From: Blastobasis lacticolella
Lineage: Eukaryota; Arthropoda; Insecta; Lepidoptera; Blastobasidae
NCBI GenBank assembly: GCA_905147135.1
Contig: LR990051.1
Coordinates: 16,397,115-16,461,114 of the forward strand
Direction: 5' to 3'
Length of the DNA: 64,000 bases
The notes under the pieces are model-generated. The model was not told the origin of the DNA, ran no database searches, and saw nothing but the letters and a program-made list of their open reading frames with translations. A program made the position numbers and the translations under genes. This document shows, piece after piece, positions 53,113 to 64,000 of this stretch (its first letter is position 1; every line of letters begins with the position of its first letter).

Positions 53113-53480
53113 AATCATCATATCAGCCAGAAGACGCCCACTGCTGGGCATAGGCCTCCCCCAGAGATCTCCACAAAGGCCGGTCCCGTGCTTTTCGCAT
53201 CCAGCTGGTATCTGCGATCCTTACCATGTCGTCGGTCCACCTTGTAGGAGGCCTACCCACGCTGCGTCTTCCGGTACGTGGTCGCCACTCGAGAACTTTA
53301 CTGCACCATCGGCCATCTGTTCTTCGAGCTATGTGCCCTGCCCTCTGCCACTTCAGGCTGGCAATCCTTAGAGCTATGTCGGTGACCTTGGTTCGCTAGC
53401 GGATCTCCTCATTTCTGATTCGATCGCGCAAGGAAACTCCGAGCATAGCTCTTTCCATTGCCCTTTGGGTAACAGTGAGC
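53113..53480 (-). pseudogene. RTE-like LINE C-terminal fragment, best preserved
   Basis: One frame with a single in-frame TAG (at IR*RTK). Blocks: LTVTQRAMERAMLGVSLRDR, VTDIALRIASLKWQRAGHIA, VLEWRPRTGRRSVGRPPTRW, DDMVRIADTSWMRKARDRPL, WRSLGEAYAQQWASSG then stop and a short tgatgatg-type end. This is the post-RT C terminus of a lepidopteran RTE-clade ORF. It is 5'-truncated, so not mobile. Compare 16372, 17398 and 41371. Confidence 0.85.
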
Positions 53481-53485
53481 TTTCG

Positions 53486-54341
53486 AATAAGTGGGAATAC
53501 AGACAGACAAACATATAGACGACGGGAAGCGACTTTGTTTTATACTCGTTATAGATACGGAAAATAAACTGGTAGAAATATATACTATACATCGAAGATA
53601 AACTGCCTGGTCATTACTGTGATCACTTATGGTCAGCCTAGTCGTTGTGACTAGGCTGACCAAGAATCCTGTATTTCATTGGACGTTCCGCTTTTAAGCT
53701 ATCAATTTGCCGCGTTTTAATAATGAAAATGCAGGTACATAGATGGTCCCATATATTTGAATTGACGGCTACCTTAATCAGTAGGTATGTATGGCTTTTA
53801 TACGCCTCGGCAGCTGACGCTATCAATTAACATCAATTTATAATGTTGATCTACACTAATATTATAAAGAGAAACGAGATTATGCATATTTTTGATTTTT
53901 GTTTGTTATGAATAAACTTAAAAGTTATTGGATTGGTTTTAAAAATTATTTCCTTAATAAAATGCTACATTATCACTGAGTACCATTAGCTACTTTTTAT
54001 CCCAGGAAAGTATTAGGTTCCCGCGGGAAAGTTGGTTGGTTACAGAGATTCAAACTACACCCAGGTGAAAGTTAGTTTTTGATATTTTAGAAAATGTTTA
54101 TTACATACGTGAAGAAACACGTTGTCCCGTATTTTTCCCTTAAATCCTGTAATTTCTGATTACCTACATGTCTTGTAAAATCAGCACATGGTTGGTCACC
54201 CTAATAGCGATAGATGTCGGAAAAGCAACGGCAATATCTACATAATCATTACACCTACTCAAATATTTTCCAAACTCATTTAGCTGCTATTTTTTATAAT
54301 TCTTATCTTATTTCTACCAAGAAACACACTCTGGTCACCGT
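53486..54341. other. No gene recognised; family J scrap at 53495-53545
   Basis: At 53500-53540 agacagacaaacatatagac followed by gacgggaagcgactttgttt is a reverse piece of family J. At 53632-53662 ggtcagcctagtcg meets gactaggctgacc, a 13-bp inverted repeat. No gene. Confidence 0.45.
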
Positions 54342-54375
54342 GGCGTTAATGTCCCGGTTGTGTACTCGCGTAAAT
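54342..54375 (-). mobile_element. SINE family 1, tail scrap
   Basis: tggcgttaatgtcccggttg followed by tgtactcgcg only. Confidence 0.55.
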
Positions 54376-54660
54376 TACGAAAGCCACAGCCGAAGGATGC
54401 AAAAGAAACCAAAGATTAGCCTAATAATTACTTTTAAAAATTTAATTTAATTTTTAACTAAGTTCCTACTAACTTAACTAGATCCAACTTAGATCCAAAA
54501 GTTTCGTGCTAATTCTAGATGGCTGAGTCGCTGCAGCCAGGCACATTGTGCTATCTATGCATCTCGTGCTGGGCAAACTCCATGTGGGTAAACTGCTGAC
54601 TAATTTTGGGAGATCGACGCAGTAACGCCGATGCGCGCTTCCGTAGGTGTGTGGGATCGT

Positions 54661-54822
54661 AACCCGAGGGCTCGGGTTTATGATCCAAGATTTGTCAGAT
54701 CAAGTAATTACAGTGGAGCGACTGCTATTTGACCTTCGTGACTAGATTGGATTATGGTTACACATTCAATCACCTAAATGTGCAGCTTTCATCACGATGG
54801 TTTCCCTCACCGCAGAAACACA
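54661..54822 (-). mobile_element. SINE family 1, body fragment
   Basis: aacccgagggctcgggttta, gatccaagatttgtcagatc, gagcgactgctatttgacct, cacattcaatcacctaaatg, tttccctcaccgcag. Head absent, several small deletions. Confidence 0.7.
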
Positions 54823-55329
54823 CCCTAGAAAAAGCTCTGTAAAGAGATAAAGCCAAGCTAAAGCTAATTTCTTAACAATTGCCGAACTACTAACGTTTCA
54901 ACTTTCTAAAGAGGTTTTGACGTGTTAGCTTCAGAACGGAGGGGATGATTTCGGTTCATTCGGTTTTTGCCTGAAAGCCGGGTTAGTCAAATATTTGTTT
55001 GATTAAAATCGGTGCAGCAGACTGAGAAAATTTTAAGTATAGCTTGTTTCATATTTTGTTTAAACCCTGTTACAAAAAAATAGGCACATGGGTAAATTTA
55101 CAATGGAGACAATTTGAAGACCTTTAATCGCCCCCTGCGAACTTTCTGCGTGCAATCTGATTATGCTCATCTAGAGTATGGATGGACGAGGTCCAGAGTT
55201 TCTTGGGTACCTAATCGATTAAAAAGGCCGTTTACACCACAGCGGGAAAGTTTGCACCGGAATTTCGTTTCCATACAACCGGTGCATGAAAACGAAATTC
55301 CAATCCAAACTTTGGAATAATCGACAAGG
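54823..55329. other. No gene recognised
   Basis: Near 55250-55320 the phrase accggaatttcgtttccata is followed by a near inverted copy (gcatgaaaacgaaattccaa), a ~12-bp inverted repeat of the word gaatttcgttttc. No gene. Confidence 0.4.
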
Positions 55330-55440
55330 GAACACAAGCGATCAGGTCACCTGATGGTAAGTGGTCACCGCCGCCCAAGGCTTTTCGCAACACCAGGGGT
55401 GTCGGCGATCGCTTTGCAAGCCAATGAGAAAGGTGTAGGT
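55330..55440 (-). repeat. Repeat family D, short copy
   Basis: gatcaggtcacctgatggta, agtggtcaccgccgcccaag, caacaccaggggtgtcggcg: the 3' part of family D on the minus strand. Confidence 0.6.
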
Positions 55441-56004
55441 CTGCATACACAATAAGAATTAAAAAGTTTTCAAAATATCAACTTCCCAGTATCGGAATTA
55501 AATTTTTTGCTGCAAAATCATGATTTTCTATCAAACAATTATTATTTTATACTTGAGTAGATACTCCGTCTGTGATTTAAACTGAAACCATAACTAAAAT
55601 TACCCTTAACTATCACTCAATAAATAATAAGTAGATATAGCAACAACTCAACAATAATGGCTCTCCAGACGTTTTGGTTTCTCAACTGTAAGTCTGAAAG
55701 CATTTGAATAATAATAAATAATAAATAATAATAATAATAACTACAAAAAGTTCTGCCTTCAAATTAGCTTCCTAGCTATTAAGGCGAGTTATCCCTTTGC
55801 GCGCTGCACTGCATTGTGTGAAACCAGACGTTGCAAATCCGAGCTCAGCAGATTTTACATAATCCCAGGTTTCATTAAAAATTTCCGCTTTCATGCATGG
55901 TAGGAGTTGCTCGAGGTATTTAAGAGCTGCATTTTATGTCGATATCATCTAGATACTATGTATTTTATCTATTAGTGATAAATAATCCTCTTAGTGTTAT
56001 ATTA
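55441..56004. other. No gene recognised; (aat)n microsatellite at 55708-55741
   Basis: The microsatellite is an imperfect aataataaataataataata run. The remainder is AT-rich spacer. Confidence 0.5.
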
Positions 56005-56600
56005 TCTAATGTCCCGGTTGTGTTCTCGCGTACTAGGGCCCGGAGTCAGCTCAAAGTCAAAGTCAAAGTCAAACATATTTATTCAGTTTAGGTTATTTAA
56101 AAAACACTTATGAACGTCAAACTAAACACAGTTGTAAAAAAATTACAGTGCACAAAACATAAGAAATTAGAAAAAGAAATCCATCTTGCAAGTATTAATT
56201 ATACTTAATAATAACTACTTAATAATAATTCAGACTAATTTCACTAAATTTCATATTATTACACATAATATATGTTAATGTCAAACTTAATTCAATGATA
56301 TATATCATATAATATAGTCATTGAATATCATTTAATATTGGTATCATAGCTTTGACGATGATCCAGGATTTAGCAGATCAGGTAATTACAGTAGAGCGAC
56401 TGCCATCTGACCTCCGTGAGGTTAATAGAACCTGACCAGATTGGATCATGGTTACACATTCAGTCGCCTGAATGTGCTGGTTTTCCCGCACCGTAAGAGC
56501 ATCGGTTAGTGATCAACTAATGTTCATAAATCAGAAAATAGGCATTGGTCATGGCCGCACTAGGTTTCGTACATGGGACCTCTCGCGTACGAGTCGTACC
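56005..56600 (-). mobile_element. SINE family 1 interrupted by a LINE-like 3' end
   Basis: Tail ctaatgtcccggttgtgttc to gggcccggagtcagct (56005-56047). Body and head resume at about 56351 (tttgacgatgatccaggatt) and end near 56600 (ggtttcgtacatgggacctc). About 300 bp of another repeat sit in between. agct borders the insert on the left (56045-56048) and right (about 56348-56351). Confidence 0.8.
56049..56350. mobile_element. Repeat with (aaagtc)n end, nested in a SINE
   Basis: Begins with three to four aaagtc units then aaacatatttattcagttta, followed by AT-rich sequence with aatattatatgatatatatc near its other end. On the minus strand this reads as a retroelement 3' terminus: ...aataaatatg followed by a (gactttgactttgacttt) tail, a familiar ending of lepidopteran LINE copies. 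No coding remains. Confidence 0.6.
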
Positions 56601-56603
56601 CCA

Positions 56604-56717
56604 CCATGATCCAATTTGGTCACGTTCCCCTATTACCAGAGTCACGTCAGGTCAGATCTGATCAGATCAGTCTCTCATCTGTAATTCCTTGATCTGTCAA
56701 GTACTGGATCGTGGACC
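56604..56717 (+). mobile_element. SINE family 1, middle fragment in opposite orientation
   Basis: accatgatccaatttggtca, ctattaccagagtcacgtca, tctgtaattccttgatctgt, caagtactggatcgtgg. Adjacent to a minus-oriented copy, so the two form an imperfect inverted pair. It includes a small gatctgatcagatcag palindrome. Confidence 0.65.
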
Positions 56718-56737
56718 ATTTTTATTAATATGTCTTA

Positions 56738-57274
56738 GGGTCGATTGTTCAATCCTCAGATAAACAGTCTGTTAGCGTTGATTCGACGGATATCAAGTTT
56801 TTGATTCAATTGTCAATTAAGAGTTATTTGACGAATAAAACAGTTATCTGGGGAATAAATCTATATAGCGATAAATTGCAATAGCAGGTAATCACCACGT
56901 TTTAAATCACTAAAATATAAACCCTCAATCCAACTAAACAACAAATAAAATAACTGAAAACTACAATGAAGGAATAACCTTCCATCTATTATATAATATT
57001 AGGTAACTCTATTCTGTAGGATAACCTTAAAAATGACACTTGCTTGCCACTGACAGCTTCGTTAGTCTATCCTGCTCTAACAATTGTGAGGGCGATATTT
57101 TTGTTTCACCTAGAGAGGTCACTTGACTTGATGTTGGCAGAATTTAAATATTCGGTCAGATAGTTATCCATGAGATAAATGACTATTGAAAAATAGACAA
57201 CTGATTAACAGCCTAATAATTTTATTCGCTGATTAGTTAACATACATTTTATCTGAGGATTGAACAATCGGCCC
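56738..57274. mobile_element. 537-bp PIF/Harbinger-like MITE
   Basis: Left end gggtcgattgttcaatcctc and right end (reverse complement) gggccgattgttcaatcctc form ~27-bp inverted repeats with one mismatch, continuing agataaa. tta stands directly outside both ends (56735-56737 and 57275-57277). GGG-starting ends and a 3-bp TTA duplication are the hallmarks of PIF/Harbinger elements. The interior is AT-rich, without transposase. Confidence 0.8.
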
Positions 57275-57277
57275 TTA

Positions 57278-58403
57278 GTTAAATATTTATTAAGACAGAA
57301 AATAAATAAAATACCTAGCCCTTCCTTTTACATTTTCACATCAACAGCTGTCTGCAACCGTGCCCTGGAATTTCTTATAACCGTCACGCTTGGTAGAAAG
57401 ATTGGAGATCAGTCTTGAAAATACAGAACAGCTTAAATCGTAAATACAAAGAAAAAACCCGGGCAAGTACGAGTAGGACTCGCGCCTTGGTTCCATACCA
57501 ATAAATGTAGGTACAGTATTTCATCTAAACTTGTTCAGCTACTCAAATATTCAAGTGCTTAAAAACACTGATTTCCATTCGTAATGGACCGACCTTATTG
57601 CGGACTTTCTTCGCAATACAACGACAGGTTCGTTGTATTGTTTATTTTATGTGGGGTATAATTTTAAATAATTTTAGTAGGTAACTTCGGGAGCCTTTTC
57701 ACAAAAAAGCATTTTCATCTCAGTAAGATTTCTGGCATATGGCAAGACTCTGCTCTCCCTAAGTGCAGGACAAATATTAAGAAACATTCTCCACTTACCA
57801 CGGCCATGCGTATTCTGAACGTAGTGTCGAAGGATTTGGACATATTTAGCTGTACATTGACGCAATTCACAGATATCACTATTACATGTTTATGTAATAT
57901 TAATATTGACTAGTCACTATTTTCTGTTTTTTTTTCTGTTTTCTTGTTTTTGACTTTTTTTATTTTTAAATTTAATTTTGGTCTATGTCTACATATGTAC
58001 TTTTTTAATTAATGTGATTATTATTTTTTTGAATGACATTGGCTGTATTGTAATTATATAAGGGATATTGTTGTGAATTACCAGTAGCATGTTTATTCAT
58101 GTTTATGACATCGTTGTATTGGGTTGACCTATAAAGGCGATGTATTTGTGTATGATTAAATAAATAAAAAGAAAAAGACAGACAGACAACAAATAAATAG
58201 CCCTCCAGCTAGTTTTCAAGTAACACTTTGGACACCTTGCTTTACAAAAAGTAAATGCTGTATACATCTAAGATATAGATGCCTAATAGCTAGTCCAAAC
58301 AATAGGGACTCCTCTTACTCTCTTTGGACATTATGCTGAGGAGGGTCCATGTACGCTGGATGCCCACAAAAAATGCCACTGGGAACACAATAATTAATTG
58401 TCC
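57278..58403. other. No gene recognised; retroelement-like 3' end near 58060-58190
   Basis: The minus frame at 57674-57865 has no known domain. At about 58110-58175 gggttgacctataaaggcga, then tgattaaataaataaaaaga and an A-rich tail look like the 3' end of a plus-strand retroelement or transcript. Confidence 0.4.
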
Positions 58404-58498
58404 CAGTGTTTTATGTACCATTTTTTGTGATCAATTTAATTGTAATGCAAAATTATCGTGTCGTTGCGTCCTTTGCTATAAATGTTTTCTTTCTTTCT
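58404..58498 (+). repeat. LINE-like 3' end repeat H (copy 2)
   Basis: agtgttttatgtaccatttt, aaaattatcgtgtcgttgcg, tcctttgctataaatgtttt and a ctttctttct tail: same order as 16660-16758. Confidence 0.6.
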
Positions 58499-58529
58499 CT
58501 TCTATTATAGTACGTGGTATTTTTATTTC

Positions 58530-58650
58530 TCTTTGATAGTAATGCATTGGTAGCGCCCCTGGTGTTGCTGATGTCCATAAGCGGCGGTGACCACTTTCAA
58601 TCTCGGGGCCCGCATACCTGTTTGTCTGCCGAATTATGTAAAAAAAACTT
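58530..58650 (+). repeat. Repeat family D, short copy
   Basis: gcattggtagcgcccctggt, gttgctgatgtccataagcg, gcggtgaccactttcaatct, gcatacctgtttgtctgccg: the 3' part of the family, plus orientation. Confidence 0.65.
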
Positions 58651-58906
58651 CATAGTACACGTTTAGGAGACCCACAAAATATTGATCTGTCCGTATACAA
58701 CCTGGCAAAAATGTTTAAGTTACTTTTCTTTTTGGTGACTATGATGTGTCTGATAAACGAATCTGACAAGCGGTGTCCTCACAGTCTTTTAACTTTTATA
58801 AGTTTATTGTATCCTACGCCTGACTGACGCTGACTATCGACTTCTTTGACTGGTTTTGCGGGTAAAAACTCAATTGTTGAGTTAAAGCTCGCCTTTGTAC
58901 TAACTT

Positions 58907-59068
58907 TTGTTATGTAGTTGCCGGTGAGACTCAAACGAAGGAGCACGCGTCGTTCGTTTGGAGCAGTCGACGCTCCCACACAGATGAAGTGTCGTTATTA
59001 ATATTTGCACTTAAACATCGAAATCAACTAATTAAGTAGTGGGGCGCGTCATTTCAGTGTACAAGCTC
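58907..59068. mobile_element. Second copy of the 251-bp MITE, left end lost
   Basis: From tgtagttgccggtgagactc through cgctcccacacagatgaagt and ttgcacttaaacatcgaaat to tagtggggcgcgtcatttca and a decayed end acaagctc followed by ta. It corresponds to the right two-thirds of 32310-32560. The left inverted repeat is missing. Confidence 0.7.
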
Positions 59069-59219
59069 TACTATCGTTAAAAAAAATGCACGTAAACGTG
59101 CACGGGCGGACCAAGCAGGCGCTTTGTAGGTCAACTAAACCTCTACTATCGCTACAAAGTGAGTTCATCATTAGTTTAGTTAATATATCTATTACAGTTA
59201 TCTAAGTTTATCATTAGCT

Positions 59220-59340
59220 AGTGTCAAATAAGAAGAGACTTGGCGGGTCACGTGGTTCGACTTGCGCTGCATACGATTGCCTGCGCGAAATCCCCTCCAC
59301 TGCCATTTGACAAGTCTCTTCTTTCGTGACGCGAGTTATA
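59220..59340. repeat. Conserved 121-bp repeat G (copy 2)
   Basis: About 5 differences from 21293-21413 over the whole length, with the same borders (agtgtcaaataagaagaga ... gacgcgagttata). In this copy the inverted ends match better: aagagacttg against caagtctctt. See copy 1 for structure. Confidence 0.65.
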
Positions 59341-59802
59341 AGCTTCTCTCTAGACTGGTAAAGGTAATTTATACTTAGCAGATAACACCCACCTATCTTC
59401 ATATCTCGTGATATGTTGCCGTACCGTAGGCCAATTGAATTCTACTTTCATATCCCCAACGCATTACCAGTAATGAAGCATTAATGGACCTTTTAATCCG
59501 TTAAAATTCATCAACCCTCCGTTTTAAACTGAAATTCACGATGAGCATCACGTCTAGTGGGATTCCTACTAATATCCCACTAATCCTAGCATTATTATAA
59601 ATGTGAAAGTTTTAGATATTTGTTACTCCTTCACGTAAAAACTACTGAACGGGTTTTGATGACATTTTGCGGAAATGTAATTTGTTCAAAATCTATAATA
59701 TGTAATTTATCTCCATATTTAACAAATTTTTACGCGGGCAAGTTGCAAGCAAAAGTATCTACCAAAATATGTCCCAAACCAGGTATCATCTTGTTAATGG
59801 GA
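59341..59802. other. No gene recognised
   Basis: AT-rich. At 59600-59670 ttagatatttgttactcctt, cacgtaaaaactactgaacg and ggttttgatgacattt form a common lepidopteran repeat phrase. Confidence 0.4.
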
Positions 59803-59877
59803 GCCTGTCCAGATTGGATCATAGATACATTATCAGTCGCCTGCAAAAGTTTTAATCACGACATTTTCCATTCAGAC
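59803..59877 (-). mobile_element. SINE family 1, body scrap
   Basis: ctgtccagattggatcatag, attatcagtcgcctgcaaaa and tcacgacattttcca are the middle of family 1; both ends are missing. Confidence 0.55.
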
Positions 59878-61489
59878 ACACAAATTCCTTTAGTATTTCT
59901 AAGGTTCAGCAAAGTCAGCTGCTCCAATCAGGATATTGAATTTTGTCATCAAAGCTCAAAATGGCATGTCATTAACCTGCATGTTAATGTGGTTCCGCTC
60001 TGATCTTTGTTGTAAGAAATGAGGTTCCATGATTGGATTCGTTTGTAAATCACATGCCAAACGAATTTATTTGAAAAAGAAAATGAAAATACTTATGTAG
60101 GTAAATGCTTACCATCAGGCGGGCCGTTTGAACCTTGTGGTATAAAAAATATATTTTTGACTGCCAAATAAGGTATGTTTAACACCAACCCATAATGAAC
60201 CTGGAGCACCAAAAAAACCACCACCTACCCTGGAAATTCCATTAATAAATAACTGTCGGACGGCCGGAAACACTGCCGCGAAAACTGCCGTTTCCCACTA
60301 TTTGTGGTCACCTCTCATCAGGGTTTCCAGAAAAAGTAAATTAAGTGTCCAATTTGTTAATTTTAAAGGCTCACTCAGTTTTAGCCCAAAAAGGCCACCA
60401 AAAGCAAAATGGTTTACCTATGCCTTTTTAGGTGCGTCCATACACTTATTTATTTAGTATACGATAATTCAAAAATTATACTTACAGGTATTCCTAACAG
60501 GATAAGAATATTTTTTCGTTGAGGGTAGGGTACGGATAGATATTGATGTTTAGATCTTGAACCCCCCCCAAAAACCAAACCTGGCTACGCCCGTGATCTG
60601 TGGCTATGTCTATCTGTGTGTCAGTCTGTGGCATAATAGCAATTTGGGAGAAAGTTTAATCGAGATGATTCTTTGCTTCGTTCCATTTAAATCGGTTCAG
60701 TTGTTTACAAAATATTTGAGTTTAAGTGAACTTGGTCGAGCGTTATCCGCCTTTTTTTTCGACCGAAGGAAAAGCTTGAAACTCTAGCTAACTAAACTCT
60801 ATATAAATAAAAAATAAGAATTCGTAAAGAGTAGAAAATTAAAAGTATTCAAAGCCTGTGTGAAAGTTTCATAATTGAAACCCGAACCTGTTTTTGAAAC
60901 GCAAATGAAATAGATTAGTTTAATGCTTGCCTCTTTGGTAATTTAACCTATTAAAACTTTACCTTAGGTACCTACATTAACCTTTTATCTGTAACTACCA
61001 ACGTTTTATAAGGATAAAACGTTCGATGGAATATTAAAATGCTTTCAGCAGCAATGTTAAGCTTGAAATGATATTGATATTGGGACCTCATAGACGATAT
61101 TTGATGAGTAGATAAATAAAGGTCTTATGAAAATCTGCCCAACATCTTAGGGAAATTTGTTTACATTGATGATATTGACATTTTTATGAGATGCCTCAAT
61201 ATTCTAATGAGAATAAACGATGTTTTGAATGGAAATTGTCATGTTTGGGTATGTCCATTAATTTATTTATAGGTAGGTAAATAAATCTGCTCTCGAGTTG
61301 GTCCTCTGAAGGACATTATAGTTTGTAAATTTCAATGTCCACTGAATGACTTTGAAATTTTTTGCCAAAGATTGTCAAAGGCAACGGTGTCAAACTACAA
61401 ACCACATTACAGGTAGGTACTCCACAGCAATTACACAATGGTAGATTTGAAAAGGTGACGAGCAAACAATCGTGTTTTTTCTATGAATA
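59878..61489. other. No gene recognised
   Basis: A 1.6-kb AT-rich stretch. At 60540-60650 there is a family I-like scrap (gatctgtggctatgtctatc, tgtgtgtcagtctgtggc). At 60110-60135 a family D scrap (ttaccatcaggcgggccgtt). No exon recognised. Confidence 0.4.
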
Positions 61490-61705
61490 TAACCTAACCG
61501 ACGAAAAAGACAGATAACCACCGTCCAAGTTATCTTAAACACAAATATTTTTTTAACTAAAATACTGATTTTAATTAAAAAAACCATCTCGATGAAACTG
61601 GCTTTCAAACAGAGAAAACCGCATCTAAATCAGTTCTTCCATTTGTTGGCTACACAGATACACACGTCAAATATATAACTCCGCTCTTTTTTCGTCGGCG
61701 ATTGA
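61490..61705 (+). repeat. Interspersed repeat family I (copy 3)
   Basis: acctaaccgacgaaaaagac, ccatctcgatgaaactggct, aaacagagaaaaccgcatct, acacagatacacacgtcaaa, ctcttttttcgtcggcgatt. It is the best-preserved copy and reads like the 3' region of a non-LTR element. Confidence 0.65.
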
Positions 61706-61761
61706 AAAAGAAGTCAGAGGCAACAATACAAACAAATAAAAGAATAGAAAGAGACATTTTT

Positions 61762-62095
61762 TTATGTCATACGGTAGGCAAACAGGCAAACGGGCCACCT
61801 GATGAAAAGTGTTCACCATTGCCTATAGACATTAGCTACACCGAGAGTATCGCCAATGCGTTGCACACCTCTATAACGTTACTCTGGCAGCAAAAAGGCA
61901 AACGTCCCTCCACTGCCAAAGCCACGGTTCCCCAAATTCCCACCCCATGGAGCACTGAAAACCTTACTCACCGGCAGAAACACAATACAATTTAAAAGAG
62001 TATTGTTTAGCTGCGGTATTCTGTAAGGTGGAGGTGCTTCCTCAGTCGGGCGGCTCCAATTCGAACGGGATACCCCGCTACTACCTCTCTTATAA
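61762..62095 (-). repeat. Repeat family D, long form (copy 2)
   Basis: Reverse of 52150-52490: tacggtaggcaaacaggcaa, acctgatgaaaagtgttcac, ctggcagcaaaaaggcaaac, accttactcaccggcagaaa, tagctgcggtattctgtaag, tcgaacgggataccccgcta. Together the two copies give the family length as about 335-340 bp. Confidence 0.75.
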
Positions 62096-62469
62096 CTTGA
62101 TTTACTGATCTAACCCTGTAAACTTACATACCTACACCTACAACCATTGACTACTAAACAACCCATCCTATATTCTCGGCTTTGCAAATGCTAATCTAGG
62201 CAGTAGGTAGCGGCCCGGGAAGTTGCACCCAAATTAATGGCATGACAGAGCCAGACCCACCGATGCAAAGGTCCACCGTTAGTTATAGTCCACATAACCC
62301 TAATGGCTTGGTCTGAGTTATGGGCGCAGAGTTCAGAGCTTTTAAGTGCGGAAAATGAAATTAAGTATGTGTTTACTGTCTAGCTTTGGCTCGTGATATT
62401 GTGCGTTATTGTTTATTTTTGGAGACAAAAAATGGCATAACCTACTCCAGGTTGTAATCTCCAGCAAGC

Positions 62470-62640
62470 CACAGTGTTTCTTTTGGACTACGACATGGGA
62501 TCGTTCAAGCGGTATATTAGAGGTCTGCTGAGAGGCGCGCAATGCTCATTGGTAACACCTTCGGTGTTGCTGATATCCATAGGCGGCGGTGACCAGTTTC
62601 CATCAGGCCCGCTTGCCTGTGTGTCTGCCGTATAACATTA
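62470..62640 (+). repeat. Repeat family D, subfamily with tttggactacgacatggga arm
   Basis: Shares the upstream arm with 7530-7692 (gtttcttttggactacgaca, gcggtatattagaggtctgc) and then the family D block ccataggcggcggtgaccag. Confidence 0.7.
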
Positions 62641-64000
62641 ATAAAACATATAATATTATAGGTATTTATTTTATTATTCTTATCTTACAACTTTATGGTA
62701 GATAAGTCTGCACACTGTGTATGGCGTCCCTGTCATTATTAAGTTGGGAGTTGTTTTTGTTGACGTCTGGTTATCTTGTGCGCACGAAACTTATGACTTG
62801 CCAATTGCCAGCAAAACTTATGACTTAACCCGTTCGCCGATCGGGCGGCTAGTGAAATATTATTGGAATTCCTTTATCCGGATCGCGGCCGTCGCAATCG
62901 ACGTGCGACACATTCCGGACCTTTGTCGCGGATCTTACAATAACGGGTGCCATTTTACATTGACTCCGATTGGGAGTTACGGCTGACAATAGACTGGCAT
63001 AGAGAGAAGGCTGCGATAATTGATTTTATAGGCTAGACCTTTCGAAATTAATGCATCACTAGCGACCTCGCTTCGGCTTCGCACGGGTTCTCTCGGCTTT
63101 ACTATATTAAACTGGTATTACAAATAACTATGCAAGAAATTATCTAATCCGTTCAGTATTTTTGGTTTATCGTAGACAGACACATAGAGGCGATGTGGGA
63201 CTTAGTTTATAGTATGTAGTGATATTAAAATGTTAGTTAAATAACTCCTGATAAAACATAACCCTCAAGTGCTAGATCACGTTGTAGTAAAAGGTACCTA
63301 ATAAGAATTCTGTCGACCACTTCATAAACATTTTAACCTTACCAAAATAAATAAAATTACAATTTCTTTGACCGATCTGCGTGGGTGTCCGAACATTCGC
63401 ATCGGAATTACGTGAAAATACGATGCCACAGTGTTGAAGCATTTAATTTCAGTTTTGCGTGGGTGCACTAAAAATACGCAGGAGAAATTCCTCTGCAAAA
63501 ATATGGTAAGTCAATAAGTGAGATAATGGCCTCGAAAATAGTCGACCAAACAAAAATGGCTCTCGTAAAGATTAGATCTGCGCCCTCGGGAGGCGAACAA
63601 AACACTCAATTTGATATCAAGCACATTTTTAATGGGGTCAATTTACTACCTCAGGGGTAGCGAAGCAATGGGGAAAGAGAGAATATTTTCTGTCATATCT
63701 TATTACGATTTTATTTCCAGCCTGTGCAAAGTTGGCGCCCAAATTGGGACTCATTGTTTCTACTAACATCACTATTATGTCACTCAGCAAAAGTTTCATT
63801 ATTGTCTACGAGTGATTCCAAATGGCAATGAATGTCACTTATATCGTTAGATGTAATAAATATTCTCATGCGGAGAATTTGTGCTCATGTAGGTTGAAGA
63901 ATATGTTTAGAATAGTAACATACTAGCACGGGGTGACAGTCGGAATATTATGTTACATTATATTACAAGTAATATGGTTAGCGGGAATCTACATAATATT
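62641..64000. other. No gene recognised; two CpG-rich patches
   Basis: 62840-62990 (ccgatcgggcggctagtgaa, ggatcgcggccgtcgcaatc) is CpG-rich and carries an open stretch (62717-62986) without recognisable domain. 63040-63170 is a common repeat phrase (gcgacctcgcttcggcttcg, cacgggtt). 63370-63620 is another CpG-rich part with aaatatggtaagtc at about 63500, a donor-like site just after an ATG. It could be the edge of a gene beyond the window, but that is not shown. Confidence 0.4.

Noticed and set aside
62717..62986. An 89-residue plus-strand gene
   Set aside because: CpG-rich DNA lowers stop frequency; no domain, signal peptide or splice sites were seen.

Overview
The window looks like intergenic or intronic DNA from a moth or butterfly (Lepidoptera). 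The reasons are the AT-rich composition, the near absence of long open frames, and a dense mix of tRNA-derived SINEs, RTE-like and CR1/Jockey-like LINE fragments, small hairpin MITEs and short 5'-truncated repeats of a kind I associate with lepidopteran genomes. The taxonomic call is an inference from repeat style. No rRNA, no free-standing tRNA gene, no CRISPR array and no bacterial operon were seen.

Only two coding regions are convincing. (1) A single exon on the minus strand at about 9822-10072 carries a signal peptide and a short acidic propeptide start ending in MDPCKA, with a 3' splice site before it and a GTAAGT donor after it. It looks like the first coding exon of a BMP1/tolloid/tolkin-type astacin metalloprotease whose other exons I cannot find here. 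(2) A complete Ty3/gypsy LTR retrotransposon on the minus strand spans 43009-50065. It has identical 244-bp LTRs, a 4-bp target duplication and one uninterrupted 1601-codon Gag-Pol frame with an SR-protein-like arginine/serine-rich N terminus. A 75-bp hairpin-bearing minisatellite lies between the pol stop and the 3' LTR. The element sits inside the coding region of an older CR1/Jockey-like LINE, whose reading frame fixes the insertion site exactly.

Layout. 0-9 kb: MITE, SINEs, a decayed LINE with an internal deletion, short repeats. 9-12 kb: the tolloid-like exon and a CpG-rich patch. 12-28 kb: SINE fragments, RTE fragments, a 127-bp hairpin MITE, a 408-bp fold-back element, and paired hairpins at 19.3 kb. 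28.9-31.2 kb: an unexplained stretch built from a few recurrent words (GTTCAC, AGCATT, TACAGC), followed at 31.4-31.8 kb by a promoter-like or LTR-like unit on the minus strand. 32-35 kb: a TA-flanked MITE and an hAT-like MITE with a perfect 8-bp duplication. 36-42 kb: LINE fragments, a SINE with an inverted tail, an RTE remnant. 42-50.4 kb: the LINE/gypsy nest. 51-63 kb: more SINEs, two nearly complete copies of a ~340-bp lepidopteran repeat, a PIF/Harbinger-like MITE, and second copies of two elements seen earlier.

Apart from the gypsy element and the tolloid-like exon, essentially every recognisable feature is a dead or non-autonomous mobile element. The SINEs would depend on LINE enzymes and the MITEs on transposases not encoded here.
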